64,000 nucleotides of DNA from positions 33,317,668 through 33,381,667 of the forward strand of contig NC_092569.1 of NCBI RefSeq assembly GCF_037975245.1, given 5' to 3'. The translations under genes and the position numbers were made by a program. This DNA is from Apostichopus japonicus (Eukaryota; Echinodermata; Holothuroidea; Aspidochirotida; Stichopodidae). The first letter of the stretch is position 1. Each line of letters opens with the position of its first letter. Below the pieces are notes generated by a model. The model saw only the letters and a program-made list of their open reading frames with translations, was not told where the DNA came from and made no database searches. Shown here piece after piece: positions 35,501 through 47,256 of this stretch.

Positions 35501-38500
35501 TGGTTCATAGTAGTTACCACGTCATGTTAACTGTGTAGTTTAATCAAATCTATTGCAAAGCAGCAATATATAATATTTCTCTTGAAATAATTCTTTACAT
35601 ATGGAACTGCATTTGCAACAGTTTTACTATTTGTTCTCATCTTCTTCTTTACATGATCGTGGTGCTAGACTTGCAGTATTTTCTATTCCAAACTCCGGAG
35701 TATCCAAGGGATTGTCATGAAGTACTTAACCAATGTTCTTCTACCAACGCCAAATCCGGTGTATTCCTGATTAAACCTGACCAGTATCCTGAACCGTTTC
35801 AGACATATTGTGATCACAACACTACATCTGGAGGTTGGACAGTAAGTAATATATTCTAGACGTGAACACTTACAATCACAGATGTTACTCTCGAAGACAC
35901 ATTTTCGTTTTACAGAGTGTCGGATGATATATCTTGTACGATGTATGAATATTTGAAACCTAATATCGGAAACAAAACTACTCAGTATAATGACATTAAA
36001 TTTTAGTACGATTAGAAAACTTGTATTCTGTGCACACCTATGATAGTGAACTAAATATGTATAAAGATAACCTATAACGCAACATCGCAAATGTGTTCTA
36101 TCCTATTCGTATTTCTTGATGTGAGCCGCAAAGTGTGCCTATAAGGTTAAATCATAAGATAATGAATTCTATCTGTTAGTTGTATACCTATCTATTGAAT
36201 TCTTCAGGTCATACAACGACGTGTTGATGGATCCATCGGTTTTAATCGAACCTGGGACGAATACAAAAACGGAATTGGTTTCTTAGGCAGTGAATTTCTG
36301 ATTGGTAATGAACAGTTAGCTCATTTGATAAACCAAAAGAGGTACCAGCTGCGCATCGAGCTAGAGAATTATGCAGGTCAGTCATATTCCTTGACATACG
36401 ACAACTTTCGCATTGCCGATGAATGGGGGAATTATTCTATAACGAGTCTTCGGGGTGTCGAGGGAATAACAGGTTAGACTTTATTTTCTCCATATAAATT
36501 ATTTTCTCCATATGTTTGTAGTCAAAACGGAAATTAAAAATTAAAAAAAAACAGAAAAGTTTCAATAGAGGATATGATTATCACACAAAACTATATTTAT
36601 TGTTTCCCATAGTCGAATACTTGTAAATGTAATATTATTTTGTATGTGTGACATAAATGAGAATAAGTTGAATGAGCCTTAACAATAAAAAATCCGGCTT
36701 ACATTTGATCCTATGTTAACAATCAGCAAATCCTCCATGCGGCCAGAGCATTACGATGGTAACACGATTCTCTCATAACAGCGAGTAAGCACTTCAAGCT
36801 AGGATAAACTTGTGGTGGTTTCAATTTTCCCAGATTTACCCATTACCTGGTGCTCATCCAACAAGGATAATTAAGACAATACATGTGAAAGAACTTGTGA
36901 GAATCCGAATGATTGTGTCATACCGGATCCAGCGGATCCAGAGAGATGTCTTTGTCCAGAAAACCACATGATTCTAGGAGATAGCTGCATACCTAAAGAG
37001 CAATGTGGCTGTTACATCGAAGGAGAAGGCGGCGTATTAGCAGTAAGTTTATTTGATGCCGTTTACAAGTCTTAATATATAACATGAAAAGTAAACTATA
37101 ACTTAACATCTTGGATTTCCATTGATTGACCTTATTTTTTATTTGATCTGTTATTAATTCTCATGATTATCGATGGTATTGATTTTCACTTCCATTTCGG
37201 TTTTACATTTTCTTGCAAAAGTCTTTTAATTGAGACCTAGCAAAATACAAGGCATCCAAATCAATTACACCCAGAATGATGAACTTTACCTAACATATTT
37301 AAAACGCCCACGACCATTTAGTAGTAGAAATTCAGTTTTACTCAAACAGCGTTATCAAGCGTTGAACCAAGTTAACATTGACTTTAATTTAACTGGAATA
37401 TGTCGTTTAACATTTATCATTTCCAGGAGAGTGAATCTTTCATTAATTCTGACTGTTCCTTACGGATAACTTGCAACAGTAACGTACTTACAAGTGAGAG
37501 GTACAGTTGTAGTGCAGACGCAACCTGCGAGGAGCGGAATGATATCCGTAGATATAACTGTAACAAATGGTTTGAAGGTGATGGTGCTACGTGTACCCGC
37601 AGTGGACCGAGAGATTGTTCTGATCTTCAAACAGCGGGTAGAAGAAATAACGGAAAATATACCATTTATCCCGCTGGAAGCTCCGGGTTTGAAGTTTTTT
37701 GTGAATTGTCTAGTTGGGATGGACAGTAAGTTTAGCCATTGACAAGCAAAAGCTTTAACTTGTGTTTTTTCATATGACAGGCCTTCGTTCACTAACATTG
37801 GAAGTGAATCATAACATTATTTAATTACATTGATCCATCTTCCTATCAGTTTAAAACAAATCGGATTATTGACCTTCACCAATTAATTTATCTTAGTTAT
37901 TGTAGTACAATGAGATATTCCATACATTACTTACCTGCAATATATAAACTAATTGAATCTCTTTGTAGATTTTGCAACGACGTACAAGTAGATCCGTCAG
38001 CTTTTATCGAAACTGGAATGAGTACAAAAACGGTTCTGGAATTCCCACAGGAAATCATTGGATTGGCAACGATAAAATATACAAATTGACAAATCAAAAA
38101 ACCTACCAACTGCTAATAGAAAAGACAAACACGGAAGGATCAACATACCACAGCCGTTATTCATCTTTCAGTATCAGTAACGAGAGAGACAAATACCAAC
38201 TGTCATTGGGTAGCTACAATGGAAATGCTGGTATGTAATGTGCTGAATGTCAATCATACGCAGACTTGTAGTTATTACATAATATTATTCTAACATAACT
38301 ACCTGTAGTCGTAATCACACTATAGGATTTGTACTCGTACATATACTCAGGTCATGTTACAAATATAGTGTAGATACTAATGTATGTACTAGACCTCGTG
38401 CCTACAGTCTCGTACCCTTTGTTGATTGTACAATTGCTGAACACTTTAGCACGTGTTTGTATTATTATATATCGTAACATCATGATATATCATATCAACC

Positions 38501-39919
38501 TTGCACTTTCATTCAGACTTTGTCAATCTTAGAAAAGAAAGACAAAATAACTCGCCTGGGAACCTAGAAATTTCATTAAATATGACTTTACCGTTTTCAA
38601 AAGAGAAGCAAATTAAGTTTCATTAAACCATTGAATATTCGTTCATGGAATTATTAAGAGGCCTATAATATTACAATGATAATAAAAAAATATAAAAAAT
38701 AATTTTGACGTTTTTTGAGAGATCAGTCGAGAAAAATCGTATGTGTTACATTTCCTAAGAGCAATACCTGCCTTATTTCTTATATGTATGAACGTATATT
38801 CAGAATATAGGTATCTCATTACGTTGTCGTTATCAAATGGATGTAAAAACGTCATATGAAAGATAAAACTTTTTACGAAAGATGGTGGTGACAAATATGA
38901 GAAAATCAAACACTTTACATATTTTCCCTCTTCTTTGAAAACCTAGTAGTTTAAAACTCAAAACTATACATTTCATTTGGCAGAAATTGAGTACTTCAAA
39001 GAATTAGCTGTTAACATTTCTACTCATGACACAATTACCTTTTAAACGCTTTACTATATTATATTCGTCGCAAAAGTGAAAGAGTACCATAAAGTTTACT
39101 ATTTATATGAAATATATATTATTTAATAACGAACGATGTATGAAGTGGTTCCCAAACAAATCGTCAAAATTGGAACCTCTCGAGAAAAACTAGAAATTGA
39201 CACCTATCTTCAAATAAGAAACTGCGAAAGGAAAGCATAAGAACGTCTATATGAAACCTAAAAAATCGTAGTCAAGCCCAAACATGAACTAATACAGCAA
39301 CAAACGCACTAACAACCGACAATTACAGCAAACTAACCCACTGTAGTTAATAACGTCCAGTATGCAAGTAAGAAGGCTTGACAAAAATATATAACTTCAT
39401 TAAGTATTTGCTTATTTCCTTCCAGGTTATAACGCTATGGGAGCAAATTCAGGGAATCGATTTAGTACGCACGATCAAGACAATGATGGATCGAGTACCT
39501 TCGATTGCGCAGAAAAACACCGAGGTGGCTGGTGGTATCCAGACGATAGTTATACGGGCTCTACCAGCAACTGCTACTCATTCAGCAACCGCGTAGCTAC
39601 AGGTGGCTACGACTACTCTGACTGTGGCTGCTATTATTACTGTTCTTATGATGATTGTTGTTATTATTATTATTATTACTCTTGTTATTATGCTGATGAT
39701 CGTCCAGAATTTAAATGTTATAATTGCGATGGCTGTAGCGGTAGTGACAATTATAGATGCTGCGCAAACAAAAACTCGGCCTATGAGACAACTTTATATT
39801 CCTGCGGTTACTCCAATCTAAATGGTGATTACTCGTCCAACGATTACCGCGGTATCTTCTGGAAGAGTCTTCACGGTTCAGATTGCGGAATCACAACAAC
39901 GACAATGAAAATTCGTTGA
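29473..39919 (+). CDS. FREP unit C, fibrinogen-related gene with lesions only in the internal cassette
   Basis: Eight exons: 29473-29544, 34770-34800, 35669-35841, 36208-36472, 36834-37042, 37427-37725, 37969-38230 and 39426-39919. The inferred product is a secreted protein with a signal peptide, FBG start and middle, TIL, TILa/EGF and a complete FBG domain, plausibly an immune lectin. Two lesions are visible: a TAA in the TIL exon (36872-36874) and a 1 nt deletion near the end of exon 6. Both fall in exons 5-6. Exons 1, 2, 3, 4, 7 and 8 are all open. By phase, joining 1-2-3-4-8 (1035 nt) or 1-2-3-7-8 (1032 nt) would give an uninterrupted secreted single-FBG protein of about 344 residues. Whether such transcripts exist is not known. 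It may otherwise be a young pseudogene. Confidence 0.7.
29545..34769 (+). other. Unit C intron 1 (5.2 kb)
   Basis: Non-coding. It carries one complete copy of the roughly 2 kb intron repeat (about 30610-32560) plus a partial copy just before it (about 30225-30600), compared with two copies in units B and D. A 36 bp tandem duplication (about 32720-32785) and a CA/GCAC-rich stretch (about 32786-32822) follow. Confidence 0.6.
32716..32822. repeat. Short tandem duplication and CA-rich microsatellite
   Basis: CAACATACTTAATTATCGAA and the bases after it are repeated once directly, followed by an irregular GCACACGCACATGCACGCAC tract. Confidence 0.8.
34770..34800 (+). CDS. Unit C exon 2, short linker exon
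   Basis: A 31 nt exon encoding VSSGTRVNDS, between ACCTCAG and GTAAGC. Homologous to 19042 and 62222. Confidence 0.75.
35669..35841 (+). CDS. Unit C exon 3, FBG domain start
   Basis: A 173 nt open exon with SGVFLIKPD, PFQTYCDHN and TSGGWT, then GTAAGT. Phase 1 in, phase 0 out. Confidence 0.9.
36208..36472 (+). CDS. Unit C exon 4, FBG middle
   Basis: A 265 nt open exon starting VIQRRVDGSIGFNRTWDEYK and including the DEWGNYSITSL segment that unit B has lost. Acceptor TTCTTCAG, donor CAG|GTTAGA, phase 0 in and phase 1 out. Confidence 0.9.
36834..37042 (+). pseudogene. Unit C exon 5, TIL-like module with nonsense codon
   Basis: 209 nt with intact splice sites and Cys pattern. The Tyr codon TAT of unit B is TAA here (36872-36874), a single-base nonsense change near the module start. 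The terminal Cys of unit A is absent (EGEGGV). Confidence 0.85.
37427..37725 (+). pseudogene. Unit C exon 6, TILa/EGF-like plus second FBG start, 1 nt deletion
   Basis: Homologous to the 300 nt exons at 1644 and 21731 but 299 nt long. One base is missing in the codons for the final SSGGWT, so the frame reads SSWDGQ and stops just inside the intron. The EGF-like unit upstream is open but has lost one Cys (RYNCN instead of RCYCN). Confidence 0.85.
37969..38230 (+). CDS. Unit C exon 7, second FBG middle
   Basis: 262 nt, open, phase 0 in and phase 1 out. Starts [20 protein letters not shown], includes HWIGNDKIYKLTNQ and ends KYQLSLGSYNGNAG. It is the only intact copy of this exon in the window. 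Confidence 0.9.
39426..39919 (+). CDS. Unit C exon 8, FBG end with Cys/Tyr-rich insert
   Basis: 494 nt, open to TGA 39917-39919. It has HDQDNDGSSTFDCAEKHRGG and WWYP, then an insert with CGCYYYC, DDCC, a run of six Tyr, CYNCDGC and RCCANK, then CGYSNLNGDY, GIFW and TTTMKIR. The insert differs from unit B in length and sequence between the shared anchors SDCGC and CCANK. Confidence 0.9.
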
Positions 39920-42900
39920 GTTAAATGATCAAAATAGTAAGGTAAAGTCTTCAAGATAACAAGGATAGGAAACGGTTGGCGATATACTAATGTATGTTTA
40001 ATATGGAAGTACATATCAAAGCTTGTCAAAGTTTGTGTATTGGAAGATGAAAGTGAATAACAGATACACTAATAAGCCGATGAAAATTTTGAAATGATTA
40101 AATCACGTACGGTATCCTTAACATTGATCTGTTATGCCCAAAGACTACTTCCAAGAAATGGATATGTTTTGAGGGACTATACAAATGACAGTGAACAGTA
40201 TAGCTCATGGAACTTGATGACTTCTGATAATGTGTCTGTTTCCGATAATTGCGTCGAACTTGAACTGTATTTATTGAAAGGTCATCTTTAATAATGGCAC
40301 TGAGAATGATATCAAATAAAAAACAAATACAAGTATTTGAAAACATGATATTATAATGCTGAATAGTATTTCAATGTTCAATGTTGCCATTATGTAGTAT
40401 AGAAGCAATGGCAACGTGCGAACGACATCAGTTTCTATATGCTTTCTGAGTTATTTAGTCAGTATGTCTGACGATCAAGAACGAAGAACACACCCAGACG
40501 AAACCACCCTGATATGTTCCATCCTTATTCTCGAATCACCATCCTTACAGTGACACATAGGGGGAATGTATTAGCGTTCGATAGCTAAAGAAGCGTTTAC
40601 ATTCACACGAAGTTGATCATATTTAAGCATGTTTCCGGGCGACTCCATTGATGAGTTATTTGTCAAAGGATTATACTTAACCAGTCTCTCTTACTTAACT
40701 CATTAGTCTACATAACTTTCTTATTCCCTTACTCATCTCCATGTAAGAATATGATGTAGTGTTTAATCATTTCGTCTGCTTGATTGTCCCAAATATAAAA
40801 AAAAATATCGTCCTCCGAATTGCTAGTTAAGTGCGATAAACACCTAATGATCCCTATCAAAACTACTTCAGTCCAGCACATCTTTAAAACTTTACTATTG
40901 TGTTTAAAATATAACAAATATGAGAGATATTCCGCCGTGAAACCCTTTGATACGTTTTTTTTTAAAGAATTTCACAGAACCAGGAGTTCGGAGAAAGAGG
41001 TGGTGAGGGGGGGGGGGGTTGTGGTGGGGGTACAACACGGGATGACAGTGACCTTTGTGTTCCGACTCTACATCCCTGGTATTGTAAATTACACAAAGAA
41101 CTGGCGTTGATATATAAAACACATTTCTTCACCGAATTTCTGGTATCGTTTGAAATATTGAAATTGTTCTCAACTGCAAGTTTTTAGTTCCTGAATAAAT
41201 TCAAGCAATTTCTAAATAGGAAGTATAGGAGTAAACCTTGAGTCTTAGTACATAGAAAGAACAATTGTTAGAAAACATAAACAAAAAGAAAGGCTTAAAA
41301 GTGGAAAGATTACAGCGGTCTTTAATACCCACATATTTTATTGACAGCACCCAATCCGCTCTTCCTCCAATTAGACCATATAAACTGTGACTAGAATATT
41401 TTCTAAAATTTCATAGGTTTTAGTTCATTTATGGATGTCAAACACTACAACGCAAAGAAAATGCGATATGAAAAACCGACTGTTATGTTATCGCAAAATA
41501 TTTGGAACCAACATCGACTTACGTTCAACAAATATAAAAATTGAAGAACAAGATAAATGGACTCGATGTATCGTCCTTGTGAACGCCGTCACATTATTGT
41601 TGTTTCGTGTTGACGTAATTGTTCTTATTCAAAATGGTTTGATGTGATTCATGTACATGTATGGTGTTCCGGTACATATTGTACTTGAAAAAAGGGTTCC
41701 GATGTTCGGACATTTGACATTTACACGGGTCTTATTTGATATGCCTTTTTTTTCATTTCAGTAGCTTTATGTGTATATTTTTGGCACTTTACCAGACCCA
41801 CATTTAATACCACTAATCCTTCACTCATCATTGAACGGGAGAAAGTTATAACAAGTATGCAACGTTCTGACAATGTAATCTAATTGAATAAATGATTAAA
41901 TAAATAATGACGGATATTGCTAAAATAGTGGTGGAAAAATATGATTGAATAATCGATTATCAATTCCACAAATAAATATTTCATAGAGTTTATGATAGAA
42001 GGTCCCCCCCCCCTCCCCATCCCTCCGATCCATATACTCTCTGGAATCGAATAGAGGGGGCTCTTCCGATTGTATTTTGTTTTAGAACGTTAACAGAAAC
42101 ATTTCCAATATCCCATATTCCTAACGTATCTCAATCCCACTCATAACTTTACAACTTTATCATATATACAAAGGTGGTGTATACGACACTTGAAATTAAA
42201 ATATCTTTATTCACATATATGTGATTGGTAATACACAAATAAACATGACTATTCCTTTTTATAACCTAGTATCTGTGAAAATCGATATGTCCGGTGACGG
42301 GAATTTGCCAGCAATATGGGACGCCGAATATTTTGTTACCAAATAGCTACCAGTAATCCACAGTTATCTTTGTTGTGTTAGAGGATGGAACATAACACGA
42401 TCATAAGCAGGTGGAAATATTCTAAACGTTCTTAGAATTGTATCTATTTATATTGATCGGAAAAAAATCAGCAACAATAATGGTTAGGACCTTCATAGGC
42501 TACTCTGTAAAATCTTAGACGGAATTGGAGAAAATGTTGAAGCCACACGAGAGAAATTTAATGATATTCCGACAATGAATTGTTATTTGCGAATTTCCTT
42601 AAATATTGCTAGAAATGTGTTTGAATAAACGCTTATCATTTATAAGTATGAGATGATGGCTCTCCACCGATATGTGTACCCTCCGGAAGCAAATAAAACG
42701 TGTTCTTCCTACATTTAATGAAAAGTACTCATGTAGCCAAACTGTTGGGTGGATTTGTAGACCTGATTTTTGAAATTTCATCTCATGATAATATATAGAG
42801 TGCAAATTTTCAGAAACTCGTTTGTATACAGAGCATCTATTTTTATTCAACATGACACTTTAAATGACTTGATTTGATGTAATTTGTATAGTTTCCACAA

Positions 42901-44558
42901 ATTTTATTCCTAATTGGGTTACTGATTCCTAACTTTTATACATTTTATGAATGCACATAACATTTTATTTATTATACTCACCATTTTTCTATTTATGAAT
43001 TGTATTTTATGCAATTTATACTGGAATAAACGAAACGAAACGAATGATTTTCTTCCAGTAAGTATAATTGTTGGATAAAGACCTTGATCAATGTCACATA
43101 TTTTCCTCTTTACTCTTTTTTTCAGTTAAATGTGTTATTCTCTTCAATAACTAACTTCCATGGTGGGGAGAAGGTGGCTGGAGTACTTGGGTGGGGTGTG
43201 GTTTAAATAATATTTGTATGTTAACAACCTTGTGTGATATTACTCCGTCAGCTTGCATTAACAGTCATATCATTACAAAACAACATGCAGGTACACATCA
43301 ATTTAGTGGTACAACAGAAAAACATCGCATGTGTCTTAAACGATGACTTAAGGTAGCTCTTTCGTCTCGATAGTTTATAGTCCAAGAAAAACAAAATGAG
43401 TGCTGAATATGTTTCAATAGTTATTGAGGTGTTCAAGACATTGACCATTAAAATTTGCTAAATGTCCGCTCCTTCGAAGTAACATTGCTGATGACATTGT
43501 CTCCTCGGGGCAGGCCTAAAAGTTAATGCTAATTAATTGTTTTAACAATCTAATAAATAAACAAAGTGATTTCCCTTTTACTTCATGTATGACGTCAGAG
43601 AATTTTGTGCTATTCAGTCTACCAATTAAGTATATGAACGATATATTTAATAGGCTCATCAACGAAATAAGCTATGAAGCTAAGAGTTAAATCAATGTGA
43701 TTAGTTACATCACCACCACATTATACTTTTTAGTTTAATATGTGACTCCGCTTCTCGCTTTAATACTTACATAAAAAGTATCTGGACGAATTCATGAATC
43801 GCTTTATGAAGTACTTACTGATAAGCCGTCATGGGGTTAAAAAACACTGGTGACAAACTCTGAGAATTGTCTGTAGCTTAACGAAACAGTTAATTTCTAT
43901 ACTAACAACGATGAATTCGTATTAGCGATTAAAAGTACATTTCTTCATGAACACCTGTGAATAACTCCAGTTTACTTAAAGTAAGGTCCGTGGTTAACTG
44001 GCGCTTTAATAAAAAAAAATCTTAAACAGCTCAGCCTGGTCATGGGAAACAAATGACTAAAATTGTTATCGCAGTTATTTTTATTAGTTTACGCCTAAAC
44101 TGTACTTAACATACTGAACTCGTGAGCCAATCTGTAACAGCGTCTAACGGATTAAATTATAAACAATAAAGAGTACTGGATATTTCTAAAAAGAGAGTAA
44201 ATGAGGAAGTTAATTGACACAATGATTGTCGTTGAGACCGCCTACTTCCTTGTTGTAATATTTAGAGACGCTATAGACATATTTTGGTATCATTTTGACC
44301 AAATCACCATATACTATACACCCATCATTAGATATCATTCAGTTTAACTACGGCATCTGTGTGGGTACAACCATTTGGTTGCTCCTAACTACCAGTTAAC
44401 ATGTTAATACAGTGTCAAAAACTTTGTCTGACACAGTAAAATTTAATGTGATCTCTTCTAGTAGGCTTATAATACTTCACTCTGATCATCTGTGACCCTA
44501 TTACGAATATAATCCTGTAATCACAGCTAGGTGATATACCACTTCTAGTTTATATGAG
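39920..44558. other. C-D spacer, 3' flank of unit C, no gene seen
   Basis: Non-coding, paralogous to 3830-8273. It contains a long G-run (about 41007-41020) and a C-run (about 42004-42012). No SINE at the position equivalent to 5345. The open frames present are not shared with the other spacers. Confidence 0.6.
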
Positions 44559-45478
44559 TATAAAGAGAGAAAAACAGGCAGAGGCGTACGTGTAGCACAA
44601 TACTTTAACGATACGTTCAATATTACAGATATAAATATTGATTTAATTTGTACAAAATTTGAACATCTTTTTCTGCAGGTTAAATCAGGTGACAGAAATA
44701 CTTTTATTGGTGTGATTTATACCCCCCCCCCCCAGTTCAAACTGTGCATTTTTCATCAAAAAGTTTGAAAAAATATTAATTTATTTGCTTGCACCCTTCA
44801 AAATAAGGATACCTACATTATGGGGGCTGATTCATTAATAAACATCCCTCAGTGGAAGCATTTATTTACTAATGCTAGTAATACTTCCATTAGTCATGAA
44901 CTACAGGAATTTGGTGGTTTGATATATTGACTTACACAAACGTTGAGGAGTGTTGTGACGCTTTCATTAATGTTTTAACTTCTTTAATACACAAGCATTG
45001 TCCTCTTAAAAAAATCGCAATCATAGCCAGTTTTGTTAAAATCTGTCAAACGTAAACATGCCTATTACGAAAATCTGTCAGTAATTTTTCTGATAGACGA
45101 AAACAAAAATATACCATTTATAACAAAAAGTTGAATACCATTATCATAAGGGTTAGACGTGATGATTTTTGTAACGTTAATATTGTCAAGAAAACATGGG
45201 GGGTTATCAATACTTTATTGAAGAAAAAAAGTAATAAATCAAATATTTGTCTAATTTTGACCGATGAGGGGAAAACTAGTGACTCTCAAGTCATTGATAA
45301 AGCTTTTAATATTTATTTCATAAATGTCGGTCCGTCATTGGCCAGCAAAGTAGGTACAAATAACAATCATAACTATTCGATGCTCCTCACTCCAACTGAC
45401 ACTGACAAGGTTTGAAAGAAAATTCTTTCAATGACAAGTAGGAAGAGCCCGGGCATTGGCCAGATTTCATATGATGTT
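44559..45478 (+). mobile_element. Non-LTR retrotransposon copy 2, 5' part
   Basis: Matches LINE copy 1 from 8274 onwards: an endonuclease remnant (44640-45010, with KFEHLFLQV, GDRNTFIGVIY and later HCPLK) and the linker before the RT domain (45131-45415). It includes about 300 bases that copy 1 has lost (TDEGKTSDSQVIDKAF to KSPGIGQISYDV). It is interrupted at about 45478 by the gypsy element. The RT part continues at 52155. Confidence 0.75.
45131..45415 (+). pseudogene. LINE copy 2, linker between endonuclease and RT
   Basis: A 94-codon open segment with RVRRDDFCNVNIVKKTWGVI and FNIYFINVGPSLASKV, typical of the region upstream of RT motif 1 in these elements. A stop replaces a coding triplet at 45413-45415, and KSPGIGQISYD follows after a frame change. 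Confidence 0.7.
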
Positions 45479-45484
45479 TCTAAA

Positions 45485-46266
45485 ATGGATAGGATTCTAC
45501 GCCCAGAACGCTTTGACGCAGATTCGAACTCTGAAAATGCTGCTAAAGCATGGAAACACTGGTTTAGGACATTCGAAAATTCATATCTGTTCTCACAGGA
45601 GAGCCTAACAAGCTATGTATACTTACTAACTTCGTTTCGCCTAAAGTATACGAATCGATAGCGGACTGTACTACATACGAGACAGCGATTAAAGTCCTTG
45701 GCGACTTGTATGTAAACCCAGAGAACGAGATTTTAGCTCGCCATCTGTTAGCTACTAGACGTCAAGAACCTGGTGAGTCCTTGGATACATATTTGCAAGC
45801 TCTGAAAACTCTTGCTAATGATTGCAACTTTAAGTCAGTCACAGCAGAAGCATATCGCGATGAATACATTCGTGACTCTTTCATAAGTGGCTTACTTTCC
45901 CCTTCCATAAGACAAAGGCTCCTAGAAAACAAAACTCTTGATTTGCAAACAATGCATGATCAAGCTCGTGCACTCGAATCAGCACAAAATAACTCAGAAT
46001 TGTATACGCTTCATGGACCCCCTACACTGACACCCCAAAGTGCTGTCGTAAAAAGTGACATCAGACCTGAACCACTAATGGAAACTGTTGATAGCGCATG
46101 TCCACAACTACTTCAAAGTGTTTCCTTTGTGGATATGCAAATCACCCACGTTCACGATGCCCTGCAAGAGACGAGACATGTAACAAGTGTGATAAGAGGG
46201 GTCATTTTGCCAAGGTATGTCAATCCAAATCAAACTCAAAGACTTCAGCCTCCCTCTCCACCCTAG
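45485..46266 (+). pseudogene. gypsy gag, frameshifted
   Basis: Starts MDRILRPERFDADSNSENAA, a common start for gag of Mag-like elements. A frame change near 45615-45630 separates it from the main gag frame (through 46266), which contains ARHLLATRRQEPGESLDTYL and FISGLLSPSIRQRLLE, the capsid-like region. The ATG is in frame with LINE codons upstream, creating a short chimeric frame (45431-45661). Confidence 0.8.
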
Positions 46267-46845
46267 CCACTGCAACGAGTGCAGCAAGCCCACCAAAACT
46301 CGCCAAAGCCAGTGTACAAGTTATCATTAACGGCAGGCTAGCTGACTGCCTCATAGATAGTGGCAGTACCGAAAACTGTATTCACCCACAGCTCGCTAAA
46401 GCACTCTCTTTGGAACTAAAACCTTCAGCGGTTTCAGTTGACATGGCCTCTTCCTCATTATCTGTCAAAACAAAAGGTGTTTGTTATGTGGACATTGTTC
46501 TCAACAGACATTGCCATAAAAACGTGATCTTAGGAGTATTACAAGGATTGTGTGCGGATGTTATACTCGGTCAGGATTACCAGCACAAGGATTCAAGTGT
46601 CATCCTTAAGTATGGAGGGGATCTCCCTCTCCTAGTCCTATGCGGTTTAACAACCTTGAGAACAGAACCGCCGCAACTATTTGCTAACCTTAGTCCTGAC
46701 ATCCACACAGTAGCTGCAAAATCTCGTCGCTACAGCTCAGATGACAAGAAATTTATAGCAGCTGAGACTCAACGCCGCGTACGCGAAGGAATCATTGAGA
46801 AAAACAATTCTCCATGGAGAGCTCAAGTTGTGGTTACCAAAGACC
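46098..46845 (+). pseudogene. gypsy zinc knuckle, protease and RT start
   Basis: Two zinc-knuckle-like units (CFLCGYANHPRSRC and CNKCDKRGHFAKVC) are followed by an aspartic protease with the active-site LIDSGSTENC at about 46350-46380 and ADVILGQDY downstream. The RT then starts with RREGII-type sequence and SPWRAQVVVTKD. The relation to the gag frame is +1/-1, either a programmed shift or decay. Confidence 0.85.
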
Positions 46846-47256
46846 TGCGCAGCGCATATCACCAAGTACCAACTCAAGGAAGATGATAAAAGCTACACAG
46901 CCTTTGAGTCAGACGGAAGCCTCTATCAGTTTACTCGAGTCCCCTTCGGTGTCACGAATTGGGTCCCATACTTTCAAAGGATCATGGATTCTTTCATTGA
47001 GGAAGAAAAACTCACAGATACTTTTGCTTATTTGGATGACATCACCATTTGTGGTAGGGACCAGAAAGAGCATGATCATAACTTGCAAAGATTTTTAGAG
47101 GCTGCAAAGAGAAAGAATATTGTGTATAATGAGAACAAATGCACATTTTTCACAACCAAATTAAGTATCCTAGGGTATCTGGTGGAAAATTGTACAAAGC
47201 GCCCCGACCCCGAGTGTCTCCGCCCCCTTCGTGAACTCAAATCACCTGAAACATGA
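46845..47256 (+). pseudogene. gypsy reverse transcriptase, internally deleted
   Basis: VVTKD is followed directly by LRSAYHQVP, so roughly 50 codons of fingers/palm that normally lie between them are missing. A frame change follows at about 46875. The rest holds SYTAFESDGSLYQFTRVPFG and the catalytic FAYLDDITIC (about 47020-47049), then LGYLVE. Not functional. Confidence 0.85.

Noticed and set aside
35683-36090. 135-codon minus-strand frame over unit C exon 3
   Set aside because: Antisense shadow of a conserved FBG exon; it extends into intron sequence that varies between copies.
36725-36770. Possible extra 32 nt exon between FBG middle and TIL exons (also near 934-965 and 21017-21050)
   Set aside because: It has AG and GT-like borders in three copies, but including it would put the TIL exon out of frame. 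Direct joining of exon 4 to exon 5 matches phase and gives the expected protein.
41000-41035. G-run and GT-rich tract as a possible G-quadruplex promoter element
   Set aside because: A single simple-sequence tract in a spacer, not conserved in the paralogous spacers and not near a gene start.
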